Assembly (NCBI GenBank): GCA_000697665.1 | Contig: KL197709.1 | Coordinates: 1,735,791 to 1,799,790, forward strand | From: Jaapia argillacea MUCL 33604 | Taxonomy: Eukaryota > Basidiomycota > Agaricomycetes > Jaapiales > Jaapiaceae | DNA length: 64,000 nucleotides | Direction of reading: 5' to 3' | Notes under the pieces: generated by a model | The model's input: the letters and a program-made list of their open reading frames with translations, nothing else | The model's database searches: none | Told to the model about the DNA's origin: nothing | Position numbers and translations under genes: made by a program | Part shown: positions 12,390 through 25,963 of the stretch, in pieces | Position numbering within the stretch: the first letter of the stretch is position 1 | Layout: every line of letters begins with the position of its first letter

Positions 12390-13527
12390 TTATAGAACCA
12401 CCTGCGCTACCAGAGCCCATGCGGCCACCCATATCGCCTGTCGTCCGAAATGAAGCTCTCTTCCATTCTTTCCGCTTCCGTTCGCGATATGCAGACTACC
12501 GTCAGACACCCCCGGCATCCGAGAGTCAGGTGCAGGTTGGGGTGGACGAAACTGATGTGCTGGGGTGGCTTCGGCATCACCACGAATGACTGAAGTCGAA
12601 TGTGTCTTGTCCGACCGACGCGCGGATGATGTGGAAGAAATTCGATCGCCTTTCATAACACTGTGACTAGTCTTCACGGCATGTCGGGTTCGAGTAGATT
12701 TAGATTCTGATTGAGGGTTCAGGACCGACTGTGTGTGAAGCGACTTCTGTCTGTGAGTCTGAGCGTCTTGCGGAGGAGGTATCGTGGGGACTACTTCAAG
12801 TGTGGTATGGGTAGGGGCTACCGTAAAAATAGAGGAATTGGATGGGCCTGGTACAGCTTCGGCGGCAATCAAGCTTGAAGATGGATCCGATGAGCTACCC
12901 TGGGATTGGGAGCCCCTTGCGGACACGAGTTGCCCGCTGCCCCAAGGAATAGGGTCCCCGTTTGGTTGTGTAGGATTCTCTGGAGGAGTGCTCTCTCCAG
13001 AAGACGATGCGATCTTCATAGCGGGTAAGTACCCTGAGCTCCGAAAGGTGGGTGACACTCACTGCGAACCGTGTGGTCCATTGTCGATCAGTCGAATTGC
13101 CACTGTTGTTGAACTAGACGAGCATCAACACCACAAAGCACGGACTTGGGCGTAAATGCGTACTTGGTAGAAGTAGATAGATGAATACGGCGAGACCTGT
13201 GGGCAGGTCCAGTTGTAGGGCGAGAGGGACGAGTCCGTGCCGTCGACACCAGATGCCACGTTCGTAACAAGTCTCATGGCATCGTTAGAGCCCGACATGA
13301 GATCTAATCCGGTGTTGCAATTATAAGTCCAAAAGCCAGGGGAATTCTGAGAGGATTGGACGGATACCTATGCTAAATTTCGCCCAGCTGTCGGTCGGAT
13401 CTGCATTCCATTTGATTAAACAAGTACTGCCAGCAGCGAAGGAGTCTCCAGGACCCGGTGCAGTTGGTACAAGAACCGCATACGCAGAAGAGAAACCAAA
13501 GAATAAGTAGAGGACGAAAGGCGACAT
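12390..13527 (-). CDS. Kre9/Knh1-like secreted, GPI-anchored Ser/Thr-rich protein
   Basis: This is a predicted secreted wall or membrane protein of about 320 residues. It begins with a signal peptide (MSPFVLYLFFGFSSAYAV) followed by a Kre9/Knh1-type N-terminal Ig-like domain: PTAPGPGDSFAAGSTCLIKW, then LMSGSNDAMRLVTNVASGVD, SLSPYNWTCPQVSPYSSIYF and NSTDRQWTTRFAIAS. The rest is a long Ser/Thr/Pro-rich region with no fold. The last residues (FGRQAIWVAAWALVAQVVL) form a hydrophobic tail right after a small-residue stretch, as expected of a GPI-attachment signal. Three introns of 50-60 nt interrupt the Ig-like domain; acceptors were chosen to keep the NSTDRQWTTRF frame. The biochemical role is not known for basidiomycete members; Kre9 in yeast affects beta-1,6-glucan. 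Confidence 0.82.
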
Positions 13528-14074
13528 GATTCACTGCGAGGATCGTGTCAATGGGACAGGTGCTGTCAAAGCTGTGTGAGATGAAGATGCTGCAGATAGC
13601 CTGTATTCTGCTAAGGAAACGAGTCGGAATGTTTTCTAGAACTGAGCCGGCGCAGAAAGCAAGAAGGATACAGGGAAAGGATCGCTGGCTGACATGGAGG
13701 GATTGCAACGAGTTGGTCGGAGTCCGAGTGGTCAAAACTCAAACCAGCTTGAAGTGCACGGGCCACAGGTCACCAGTCACCACAGATATTGGGATCGAAA
13801 GCATTCTACGATAGCTAGCAAATGAAGGGATTCGGAGACCCCAGCATCGATATTAAGCAGGTAGGACTCTGATAAGTGGTCAATAGATCGACGCACTTGT
13901 GAGTTCTTCATATTGCAGCTGATTGCAGGGGAATGCATGAAGTGGCATGCAGCGAGTCGACGTCACATTAGTCACGCTGCTGCTCCCTCCTTGTGGCTCT
14001 CTACCACTTCATTCGCACTTCATTCAGGTCTTGTTCGACTCTACATTCAGCTAGCAGCGCATATACAACACACC
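13528..14074. promoter_or_regulatory. Divergent promoter region, Kre9-like gene / VPS24
   Basis: These 547 bp separate two divergent starts. No coding pattern is convincing on either strand: the open frame 13545-13814 lacks family character. No clear TATA box or tandem factor sites were recognised. Confidence 0.5.
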
Positions 14075-14942
14075 ATGCAATCTATCAATCGATTTCTGTA
14101 CGGGCCCACACCCGAGGAGAAAGTCCGAGCATGGCAATCCAAACTGCGGTCGGAGAGTCGTACTCTCGATCGAGAGATGAGGCAGGTGTGCGATACAACT
14201 GTCTAAGCATCCCCACGAATTCTGACTGGTCTCCCAGCTAGATGCTTCATCGAAGAAAGCTCGCACAACCGTGAAGCAGCTGGCTACCAAAGGGGACGTA
14301 AAGTCTGCTCGAATATTAGCGCGGGAGGTCGTTCGATGTCGAAAGCAGATTGATCAGCTGTCCGTGAGCAAGGCACGTTTGGGTTCTATCGGCAGCCAGC
14401 TACAGCAACAACTCGGTATGCCCCAGCTTCTCTCCTCTTAGCACGTCCGACTAAGATGGGACTGTGACATAGCTATGGCGAAAGTGACTGGGTCTCTACA
14501 AAAGTCCACGGAGATAATGAAGCTTTCCAATTCTCTCATCAGACTCCCCCAGATCAACGAGACAATGCGAAATTTGAGCATGGAAATGATGAAGGTGTGA
14601 AATCCTTCCTTCGGTCCTGCAAATGATCCTTATCGTCTTGACAGGCTGGGATCATGGAGGAAATGATGGAAGATACGCTAGAGGTGGAAGATGACGAGGA
14701 GTTGGAGGAAGAGGCTGACGCCGAAGTGGATAAAGTGTTATTCGAGCTGACAGATGGCAAGCTGGGACAGGCGGGGAAAGTTGGCACGGAACTACCGGTC
14801 GGTTACTACGCATTCTCACAATCGTGGCTATCTGCTGACTGGATGTGTGGAGCAGAGTTTGGACGACAAACTGGAGGACCAGGAGACAGAGCGGACGATG
14901 GAAGAGTATCGAGCACAGTTGAATGGTTTGCTCAGTGGATGA
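14075..14942 (+). CDS. VPS24: ESCRT-III subunit VPS24/CHMP3
   Basis: This is a Snf7-family charged protein that caps ESCRT-III polymers on endosomes during multivesicular-body sorting. Exons join to give MQSINRFLYGPTPEEKVRAW, LRSESRTLDREMRQ, then LDASSKKARTTVKQLATKGD, VKSARILAREVVRCRKQIDQ and KSTEIMKLSNSLIRLPQINE. These are the basic helical hairpin and linker of the family. The acidic C-terminal half (DTLEVEDDEELEEEADAEVD) precedes KVLFELTDGKL and the final helix EERTMEEYRAQL-like region that would carry a MIT-interacting motif. There are five introns. The ATG at 14075 (context caccATGc) gives the standard MQSINRFLYGP start. The product is about 225 residues, normal for the family. Confidence 0.92.
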
Positions 14943-15181
14943 TCCTAATGATATCCCTTTTATTTTTTGGATGGACTTCTGGCTTGACTCGGATGTCGCG
15001 TCCTGTACATTATACCTGTTGCGCTTTTGGTTATATGTTGAGTTGTTGACTTAGAATGACATCACTCCACGCGGTTCACATCTTTAGTCCCACACGTGCG
15101 GGTTCCGGATTGCTCCTACACTTTTTGGAATCTTTTTGAAAGCTGGGAACAAATTCTTCAACACTCTCTCCGTTCTCCAAA

Positions 15182-17046
<1,865 letters not shown>

Positions 17047-17659
17047 GCTTTGGGTCTTTGCCGTGACTTGTCATAGAGGTACCCGCTGTATGGCCCCTTG
17101 CATAGACGTAACTTAGGATCGTCAGGTAGTCATCGGGTGTGCTCCATTTTTGAGTCCCTACACGAGTTTCACCACCAATCACTCCGGTAAATGATCAAGG
17201 CCGTGTTGCGAACTATTCCATTACAAGCTTGAAACACTTCCGCCCTTCGCAGAGGCATGCTGCAGCTTAGCGGGCGTCTAATGACTACCAAATGTGAGTT
17301 TTGTGAGTGTGGGAACTTGGAAACCGGGTAATGAAATTTAAGATGTGGCAAAGAGCTGTGCCCATTGCGTCCTCGTCTTTCCGCAACGACGATAAGCAAA
17401 ATCCCATTCCGAGCCCACCGCAGGCATTCACTCCCATAATCCCACTGGCCCCGCAGGGCAAAGCCTTCAACAATCCCGAAACCCCACTCCAACTTTCAGG
17501 TATGTCGTTTCGATTCTCATCAGCGTTGCTACGCGGTTGCTCACGCGCACATATCCAGTCAAGACAGTACGAACTCGCTATAAAAAAATTCAGAAATCCA
17601 AAAACAACTCATAACCACCACCACAACACATCTATTATTCACTTTTCATCACGAACGAA
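17047..17659. other. Intergenic region between IDH2 and SSD1
   Basis: This 613 bp gap holds the IDH2 3' region and the SSD1 promoter and 5' UTR. The last 60 bp before the SSD1 ATG are A/C-rich (caaccacc-type), as in many fungal 5' leaders. No other gene is supported; the open frames near 17307-17663 have no domain. Confidence 0.6.
17579..17585 (+). promoter_or_regulatory. TATA-like element upstream of SSD1
   Basis: The sequence TATAAAA lies about 75 nt upstream of the SSD1 start codon and is followed by an A-rich, C-rich leader. The position is right for a core promoter with a short 5' UTR, but a chance match in an AT-rich stretch cannot be excluded. Confidence 0.4.
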
Positions 17660-20600
17660 ATGACTGACGAATCCACGTCTCAACCCACGTCTCAAGCCCA
17701 ACCCATTGCGGCTAAGAAGGAGGACAAGAAACCAGCGCAGAGCAGTGGGCCTGGTCAGAAGGGGAACAATAGCAGAGCTCCGAGGCGGACGAACTCGAAG
17801 GGAGGCTCTGTCTCGGGCGGAGGTGCAATAGGTCCGGGAGCGACTGCTCAACCTATTCCACGGCCTTCATCTGGCGCAAGCATCAGGAAGACTCCTTCGA
17901 ATCCCACGGCTGCAGACTCTGGTTCTGACACCGCGAAGAAGGGTCCTGAAGGCAAAAAGTCGGACCAGCAGCGTGGAAAGAATCAGAGCGGCAGCGGCGG
18001 CGGGCGTTCCGGTGTTCACCGGAAAGGGCAACAATCTGCCTCTCAGGGCGGTCGACCTGCAGCCAATGTCACCAAGGCTCCAGTTGGTAACAAGGCAGAT
18101 AGTCCGGAGCAAGCGTCTCCTCCTGCTACTTCCCCAGCTGCCGGCCCTGCCATTGGAGAGAGTGACGCTCTCTCATCTCTCCAGCGCGTTATCGCAGATA
18201 TGAAGACTACTTCACCTCCCGCACCGATGAATATGATTCCCAGTGCTGGTATGCAGCCTATGATGGGCGCTCATACTATCTCCAACCTTCCGCCCAACGC
18301 TCCTGTTTTCCAACCTGGCGCCGCCGCCTATCCTGGACTCGGCAATTCTGAGCCCCCGAGGCATCGCAAAGCCGCATCTTTGGGGGCTCCGTCTCTTTCC
18401 ACCAACTTCGGCTCGTATTCGCCTCATCTTGGCGTCATGATGGAAGATGCCGAAGATCTTCACGGACACCGCTCATTCGAAGAGGGCGAAATCCAGGATA
18501 ATATGTATTATCAGCCTACTCACCAGCCGAGGGCACAATCCCAGAGTTTCACTGCTCCTCGATTTGCTGCCCTTGCCGCTCAGCAGCAAGAGCAGAATGA
18601 GTTGATGAGCCCCACCGGTCGTCCTCAGCTCGCTCCAGGCTTCACTTTCGGTGGCAGGCGACGCGCCAGTTCCAATTCTCCCTTGGCATCTCTTGGCGAA
18701 GATGACGGAGGGTTCCAATTCCCCCAACAACAGCAAAACCAACAGCAACAACAAAATTATCAACTTGACCAGGACGACGGGAGGAAAATGGACACCGGCG
18801 CCGGTTTCACCGGTTTGATGGCTGAACAGGTATGAACAACACGCTGTAGCCCAATCATTTGTTCGTTTCTAATATTACTACACCTCTAGATCGCCCTCCA
18901 GTCCCAAATTGAAGCTTTGCAACAGCAGCAGCAAGCGTTGTACCAGCAGCAACTAGCGCAGAACCAAGTGATGTCGTTCCAAACTCCCGGTTTGGCGCCC
19001 AACCGCCAGACAGCCCATCGTCGTGTTCACAGCACAGTCCCTGTCGGAGCTAGTATGAATAATCTCGGTGCTCTGGGTACTCCCGTGCTCCCGAATCTCG
19101 GAAACCTGAGCATGAGCATGAGCATGGGGCTCGATGGCCAGGCGCAGGGTATGCCCCGTGGCCATGGTAGGCGTCACAGCGTCAACGTAGTGAATAAGCC
19201 GAGTGGACATGGTAGTTTCGGTTCTATCAGCTACCCCAGTCCTTACACTCAGGATGGCTTTGACGACGGCTTCGTCCCCCCTCCCGGCTTTGGTGGCGGG
19301 CATTCCCGCCAAGCTTCTCGAGCTGATTCCAGCTGGCGCATTAGTAAGTGGCTTCATTCACGTACTCGTCAATCCTAATGTTATGATTTCCAGACGGTGG
19401 TGTTGGTGGTGTCCAGCAGAATAACAATTTTGCGTCGGATCTCGCTCAAGCGCAAGCCCAACTGCAAAGTTTGCAACAATTCCGCGCTGCCGCTGGTGGT
19501 CATCATGCCAAAATGCCTTCCTTCAGTTTCCCTAATATGCTCCCCAACATCATGGCAGCGAATATGATGGGTCTCGGTCTTCCGGGAGTAAGTCTTCTTC
19601 AACAACAACAACAGCAGTTCCAGTCCCAGCTACAGCAGCAATCCAGCCAACCACAACGCAAGTCGTTGTTCGCTCCTTATCTTCCTCAAGCGTCCCTTCC
19701 GCCCCTTCTTGCGGCCGGGAAGCTCGTTGTTGGTATCTTACGTGTTAACAAGCGCAATCGGTCGGACGCCTATGTATCCACCGAGGTGCTCGATGCCGAC
19801 ATATATATCTGTGGCTCCAAGGACAGAAACCGCGCTTTGGAGGGGGATATTGTGGCCGTCGAGTTGCTCGATGTCGACGAGGTGTGGTCCACAAAGAAGG
19901 AGAAGGAGGAGAAGAAGAGGAAGAAGGAAGAGAACGCTGCCTATGACATGAAATCGTCCGCTGGTCGCAAGGACGACAAGAAGAAGGACGATGTGGAAGT
20001 AGAAGGGCAGGGCTTGCTTCTCTTTGAAGACGAAGAGTATGTCTCCCTTCTAGAATCTTTGTATCCCCGCTGATCCATCTGTTACAGGGTGACAGATGAA
20101 GTTAAACCGCAATTTGCTGGCCATGTCGTTGCTGTAGTGGAGCGTATGCCGGGCCAACTCTTCTCAGGCACCCTTGGTCTTCTTCGACCTTCGTCTGCAG
20201 CCACGAAGGAGAGGCAAGAAGCGGAAAGACGAGAGCGAGAGGGGGATCGCGGCGACGAGCCCCGACGTCCCATTGAGCGTCCTAAGATTGTTTGGTTCAA
20301 GCCCACTGATAAGCGCGTGCCCCTCATTGCTATACCAACGGAGCAAGCCCCTCCGGATTTCGTGACCAACCCCGATGCCTACGCCAACAAGCTTTTCGTA
20401 GCTTGTATTAAGCGTCATGTTAGTCATTTCCATTTCCCCATCCCAACGTGCTGAGCCATCCATTTAGCCCATCAGCTCCCTCCATCCGTTTGGCACCCTC
20501 GTTGAAGAGCTAGGACCTATTGGCGATATTGAAGTCGAAACCAGCGCTCTTCTGAAGGATTGCAACTTCCCCACTGAAGAGTTCACCGATAATGTGCAAA

Positions 20601-22811
20601 AATGCGTTCCTCCAATCCCTTGGACGTGAGTTGATTGACCTTCGCCCCGCAAGGCCGTACTAACATCGACTAGCGTCCCGGAGAGGGAGGTCGAGGTCCG
20701 CAAGGACTTGCGAGCTGAACGCGTTTTCTCCATCGACCCGGATACTGCCAAGGACCTTGATGATGCTCTCTCTATCAAGCTCAATGAAGATGACACATAC
20801 GATGTTGGAGTTCATATCGCTGACGTATCGTTCTTCGTTAAGCCCAATACCGCCTTAGACCGGGATGCGCGCAAGCGGGCCACGAGTGTCTATCTCGTGC
20901 AACGGGCAGTGCCCATGTTGCCCCCAACTCTTAGCGAGGAACTTTGCAGTCTGGTGCCGGGTCACGAGCGGCTTGCTTTCTCGGTCATCTTCACCATGAC
21001 CAAAGACGCAAAGGTCTTGAACAAATGGTTCGGGAAGACAGTTATCAAGTTGGTTATTTTACTGGCCTCTCCAACTCAGACGCTTGATATACCTTATATA
21101 GGTCTGCTGCTAAGCTCAGCTACACCAATGCCCAAGATGTCATCGACGGGAAGACTTTAGGCAGTGTCCCCGTTGCACCCGAGCACAATGCACAAGGTAT
21201 CGAGCATGACATCAAGGTGCTCAACGGGTTAGCCCAATACTTGCACAACCGCCGTTTCCAAGCCGGTGCTCTCTCCCTTGACTCAGCACATCTCGCTTTT
21301 GCCCTTGACGATAAAGGTTTCCCCATCGATTGCTCTCAGTATGAACGATATGACGCCCACAGACTCATCGAAGAGGTTCGTTGTTTCTTGGATCGCGCGA
21401 TTTGTCACTCATTTGAGTTGTTATAGTTCATGCTACTCAGCAATATTGCCGTTGCTCGGCACATCGCTGTTCATTTGCCTGAGCAAGCCCTCCTCCGTCG
21501 CCATGACCCTCCTATCGAACGTAGACTTGTGAGTATTTATTCACGAGGTGTCCCCAAACCAGCCTGATGTTTTTACAAAGAAACTGTTCTCTGACCGCGC
21601 TGAGCGCCTTGGGTACAAGATGGATACGTCCTCGTCCGGTGCCTTGATGCGCTCGTTCGATGCTATCCGAGACCCTACCGCCCGCAGAGTCCTCGAGATG
21701 CTGATCTACAAAGCCACTCACCGTGCTAAATATTACTGTGCTGGAATGTTGGACATCGCGAAGTATCATCACTATGCACTCAATCTCCCTCTTTACACCC
21801 ATTTCACGTCACCGATCCGACGCTATGCCGATATCCTTGTTCATCGCCAACTCGAGTCGATCTTGCAGGGTGGAAGTGAGTACTTGTTTCAATATCTTTT
21901 TCGCTACTTACTAAGAAATTTATAGCGGATCCAAAGTTCACCATGGATCGCGATGCTGTCGCCAAAGTCGCTCAACAGTGCAACATGTCCGTGGTTCACA
22001 ATTCACTCCCCGTCGCCCGATTACTGAAGGAAATACTTCCCACAGAAAGAAGGACTCGGCCAAGTTGGCACAGGAACAATCCGCCCACCTTTATCTTTGC
22101 GTCTTGATATCCGACCTCACTTATCGCTATGGCCCTGTTGTCCGGCAAGCCCGAGTTGTCGGAGTGTTGGATGCTGCCTTCGATGTTCTGGTGCCTGAGT
22201 TTGGCATCGAGAAGAGAGTTCATGTCGATCAAATGCCCATCGACGTAGGTTTCCCCTCTAGAAAATCAGGCTTTTGTTTATGATCTTTCTCTTTCCAGAA
22301 CCATGTCTACGACGAACACACGCATACGCTCCAGATTTACTGGTCGAACAAAGATGTCATCACCTGGCTCGCAGAGAACAGCGACGATGAGCATCTCAAG
22401 AAGGTCAAGCAGAATGCCGAGCAACACGCCCAGAAGATGGAAGTTTCCTCGCGTTCCTTCCATGATGAGAAGGCTCTCTTTGACGAAGATGACATAGAGG
22501 AGGACCAGATTGTTATCGGTCGTGTTGCTGATAGGCAAGAGCAGGAGACCTCCCAGCAGAGGCTCCTCTCCCTAGCCAAGATGAGGCCTGAATTTGAAGG
22601 CCTGAAGAGCACTCCTTCCGGCCACAAGATCCAGGAGATCAGAGAGTTGCAGACTGTGCCGGTATGTTATCGCCTCTGTCCACTTGCGTCCTTTTGGTAC
22701 TCACCATTTGGCACTCTCAAGGTTATTGTCACTGCGGACCTTACGAAGAGTCCTCCAGTTATCAAGGTTTACAGTGTGAACCCTTATGCCGGAACGCCAT
22801 CAACCAAATGA
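17660..22811 (+). CDS. SSD1: SSD1/DIS3L2-family RNase II-like RNA-binding protein
   Basis: This very long protein (about 1,450 residues) belongs to the Ssd1/Sts5/DIS3L2 branch of the RNase II family, which binds mRNAs for wall and growth proteins or degrades uridylated RNA. The first 600 residues are disordered and Gln/Ser/Pro-rich (QQQQNQQQQQNYQ; MQQQQQALYQQQ). Cold-shock domains start at SLFAPYLPQASLPPLLAAGK and RVNKRNRSDAYVSTEVLDAD. The RNB domain contains VFSIDPDTAKDLDDALSIK, HIADVSFFVKPNTALDRDAR, FTSPIRRYADILVHRQLE and the later blocks DVLVPEFGIEKRVHVDQMP. The four acidic positions used by active RNase II enzymes are all present (see findings). A charged Lys/Glu insertion (KKEKEEKKRKKEE) lies between the cold-shock regions. 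About thirteen introns lie mostly in the 3' half. Confidence 0.92.
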
Positions 22812-23365
22812 CTGCCTAACACACAAGGCACACGAACTAACGTTTCTCCAAGAATGGTATGATGTACGATATTTCCATGTTTGAAGTTCCTCTTTCGACC
22901 CTGCCTTTGTTGTTGTTCTATTACAGTTGTGTCGACTTTCGCTGCTGGTCGCATTCCTGTTGACTCCTGCTTATTCGTCGTTCTCCCCTCCCCTCCCATC
23001 ATCAGTTGTAGCCCTCCTGTAGTAGTCTTGGGTTTGGCGGAATGTAAAGTCGCGTTCGTTGACACTATAGCTCGTCGGAGTGATCACACAACTTCTCGAG
23101 CAAGTGAGGAAATGAGCTCGTGTCATTTCGTGGTGGCCTTTCGAGGCACATCCAAACAATAGTTGATACAAGATATATATGATACTGGTAAGGATGTAAT
23201 ATCTATTTATGCTACAATAACTGAACGAGTGGCGTGGTCGAGATTAGATATGTGCGGATAGTAAGGGAGGGCAAGGGGGAGCGAAGAGCATTCTCGCACC
23301 AATATCATCGAAATGCAAAAAAATCGTAGAAAGAACAAAATACAAGAAAGCAGGCGGAAAGGATA
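22812..23365. other. Convergent intergenic region, SSD1 / BTB gene
   Basis: These 554 bp lie between two convergent stop codons and would carry both 3' UTRs and terminators. The open frames here lack any family character. The stretch next to the BTB gene is A-rich on the plus strand. Nothing else is recognised. Confidence 0.6.
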
Positions 23366-24977
23366 TTAAATCCATTCAGCAGTAGGGCGTGAGCGTAAAG
23401 TTGCATAGCCTTCTTTCCGGACTTCGCTACTGGTGCGGAGAGCTAACTGTTCCCTCAAACCAGGGGATACGGCAGCGGGAACCGGATCGCTCGCAGCCAC
23501 CGTCGCACCAGGACTTTTGGCTGCAGCGCTAGCCGTCGTATTAGACGAGTACCTAGATTCCTTGGATTCACTCGAGTCTGTCCTCTCGATACTCTTTTCC
23601 CTCGAACCCGTACTCATGACGAGTGTTTGGACGGAATGAATCGAAGTTCCGTTCGCACTTGTGTTGCTCCCTCCCCTCCTATGCGTGTGTGTATAATTGG
23701 GTAGCGAGAACGATTGGCGAAGTCTGATCTCTTCGGTGCATAATTTGTAGAGTTCCTCGAGGCCGAGGTAACGAGCTTCGTCTCGGAGTTCCAGTAGGAG
23801 GTCCAGACGAGAGGACGCTTCGTGCCTGGGAAGGGAGGGCAAGAGTTGAACAGCTCGTGGGAGAATTGGAGACGAGGAGGGAGAGCGGAGGTAGTTTAGG
23901 ATGTGAGCGTATCTGTGAGAATAGCAAAAGGTCAAAAAAGAGGTCAGGATCAAGATAGGTGGTGGGTACGTACGAGGCACTCGGTCGATCAAGGAAGATA
24001 TGGATACTCGATGAAGATTGCGATAGCAGACCAGACGCAGTGAGATGATGGTGGAATATCGAATTGAACGAGCTATCCGCGTCGCTGTGAGTCGAGTGAA
24101 GGGAGGACCTGTCGGAGTCGGGTAACAAGGACTGAAGGTACGTTGCAAGAGACGAAGGTCGTGAAGTGAGCGTGCTAAACGTCGTGCGGTGCGTCGCGGT
24201 GCACGTTTCCAGCGTCACGATAATCTTGGAAGGATCAATGGTGCTACTTGGCAGTGAGGAAACGAGGATAGCTTCGAAAGGAGGTTGTGGGGGTGAAGAA
24301 GAAAGATGGGGAGGAAGAGGAGGGACTGGGGGATTGTACTCTGAGCTCGGTGGGGAGATTGGCTTGAGAGACGGACGAGGACGGGCGGAGGCGGATTCTG
24401 CAGGCGCAGGAGGTGGTGGGCGGGAGGGTGCAGGTGGGTGTGAGAGCGTTTCCCTCATAGGGAGGTGAGGAGAGCTCTTCGCAAAGAGTGGAAGTGGTGG
24501 CAGAGGTGGACTCGATGGCGGTGAGGGTAGGGTGTCGTTGCCCTCTTCCTCTTCCTCAATCTCCCCATAGATATCATCACTATGCCCAGTATCGCTATCC
24601 TCCAACTCCATGTAAGACACCTGGATCCTGGATCCTGCCAGGGCTTCTTGCGGTGTCCGCACGATAGTCGCACCCAAACCTAACGCGCCATGCGAGGGAG
24701 CGGAGAGGTCAAACCCGTTTGACAACTTTGGCTCTGATATCCGTACAGGTTTGGAGGCCTGCTGAGGAGCACCCGTAGAGTGGGTAGAGCCAGATGATGA
24801 ACCTCGGCTGAGCCAGTTCATAGGATGGATATTAGATAGGGATGGCTGGCGGCGCTTAGGGGGGGTCTTGGGTGGGGAAGGGGGCCGTTGGGCGTGCTTT
24901 GGTGGGGATTGGCTTCGTTCCAGCGAAGGACGTGGATAAGAAATAGAAGAAGAAGGAGTCGGACGGTGGGTTGCCAT
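23366..24977 (-). CDS. BTB/POZ (T1-type) domain protein with Pro/Ser-rich N-terminus
   Basis: This is a protein of about 517 residues in two exons. Residues 1-260 are disordered and rich in Pro/Ser (KTPPKRRQPSLSNIHPMNWL, then long runs such as PSPPSSPPLPPLPLF). From about residue 270 a T1-type BTB fold appears: IIVTLETCTATHRTTFSTLT, SLATYLQSLLPD, IHIFLDRPSASYAHILNYLR, and the helices RLDLLLELRDEARYLGLEEL and YKLCTEEIRLRQ. This matches BTB proteins of the KCTD/potassium-channel tetramerisation type that are common in Agaricomycetes. One intron (donor GTACGT, near 23915-23975) splits SASYAH. The Ser-rich C-terminus (SSNTTASAAAKS) ends in RSRPTAEWI. Partners and substrates are unknown; cullin adaptor activity is only a family possibility. 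Confidence 0.82.
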
Positions 24978-25234
24978 GTTGAGATCGTTGTGGAGGGCGT
25001 CGAGCAAAGAAATTGAGGAGACAAGGAAATGGGAAAAGATTAAAAGGGCAAGGAGAATGGGGAATGGAGGTGAATGGATTGCGCATGGGAATAAAAGGAC
25101 AATGGCTTCAGAGCGACGGACAGCAGCCACAATGCACTTGCACAAAGCACAAGGCTATTGTTCCTCCTTCCTCTTTGGGAAATCTTGTACTTTGATTACT
25201 TTGATCGCGACTATTGTCGCTTCTCCCGCCCAGT
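24978..25234. promoter_or_regulatory. Bidirectional promoter, BTB gene / Rpr2-like gene
   Basis: This 257 bp region lies between two divergent start codons. It is purine-rich on the plus strand near the BTB start and pyrimidine-rich near the Rpr2-like start. No specific factor site is recognised. Confidence 0.5.
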
Positions 25235-25963
25235 ATGGCTGCATCCTCGTCGACTACAAAATTTCAGCTCACCCTTCCCCTCGTCCTCCATTCCATATCT
25301 CCTGGCCTAGCAGCATATCATGTATCCAGAGCCCGAGCACTAGGCGTAGACGATCCTGCCCTTGCGACGTCCCATTGCAAAAGGTGTGGAGGTTATTTAT
25401 TTGATGGGACGAGTGAAATTCGGGTCGTTCGCCCGGGGATATCCAAGAGGCGGAAACTGTCGCGGAAACTATCGAAAGACAAGGATTCCGACAGTCGGGT
25501 TGTCAGCAAGACATGCCTGACCTGTGGTTATTGTGATGAAGTGACCCTGGACCGTGGCAATGCCACTTTGTTCCCGATGCCACGAAAACGGACCAAGACT
25601 TCCTGCTCATCACCTCAAGGCATCATCACACTACCAACAGATCTCTCACATGCTCGGAATGACCTGAATCCTCCCAAGTTGGCATCCATGACCCCGTCAC
25701 CCCTTCCCTCACGCTCAGCAAGCCAAATCCCTACATCGAACCCGGTCAGTCGACCCTCATCACTCCCTCCAACCGCGAAATCTACTCCAGAATCATCATC
25801 AGTTCCAGGGAGTTCCAAACCTGCCAGATCGAAAGGACGGAACAAGAAGACAGGGTTACAGGATATGTTGGCTCGCAATCGGGAGAGGGAGAGGCAGGAG
25901 CAACAGAAGAAGGCTGGCGAAGGCAGTGCCGGCGGACTCGCTGCTTTTCTTAGCGGGCTGTAG
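25235..25963 (+). CDS. RNase P/MRP subunit, Rpr2/Rpp21/Snm1-like
   Basis: This is a single-exon gene for a 242-residue protein with the Rpr2/Rpp21/Snm1 zinc-ribbon domain, found in nuclear RNase P (tRNA 5' maturation) or RNase MRP (rRNA processing). The N-terminal helical part (LPLVLHSISPGLAAYHVSRA) is followed by the first Cys pair (SHCKRCGGYLFDG) and the second pair (KTCLTCGYCDEVTLDRG), about 55 residues apart. The C-terminal half is disordered and Ser/Pro-rich and ends in QDMLARNRERERQEQQKK-type charged helix and GGLAAFLSGL. I chose ATG 25235 over the in-frame 25214 because MAASSSTTKFQ directly precedes the domain. Whether it is the RNase P Rpr2 or the MRP-specific Snm1 subunit cannot be told from the sequence alone. 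Confidence 0.82.
   Translation: MAASSSTTKFQLTLPLVLHSISPGLAAYHVSRARALGVDDPALATSHCKRCGGYLFDGTSEIRVVRPGISKRRKLSRKLSKDKDSDSRVVSKTCLTCGYCDEVTLDRGNATLFPMPRKRTKTSCSSPQGIITLPTDLSHARNDLNPPKLASMTPSPLPSRSASQIPTSNPVSRPSSLPPTAKSTPESSSVPGSSKPARSKGRNKKTGLQDMLARNRERERQEQQKKAGEGSAGGLAAFLSGL

Noticed and set aside
24166-24468. Gly/Arg-rich plus-strand frame of 100 codons
   Set aside because: It is the complement of the Pro/Ser-rich region of the BTB gene.
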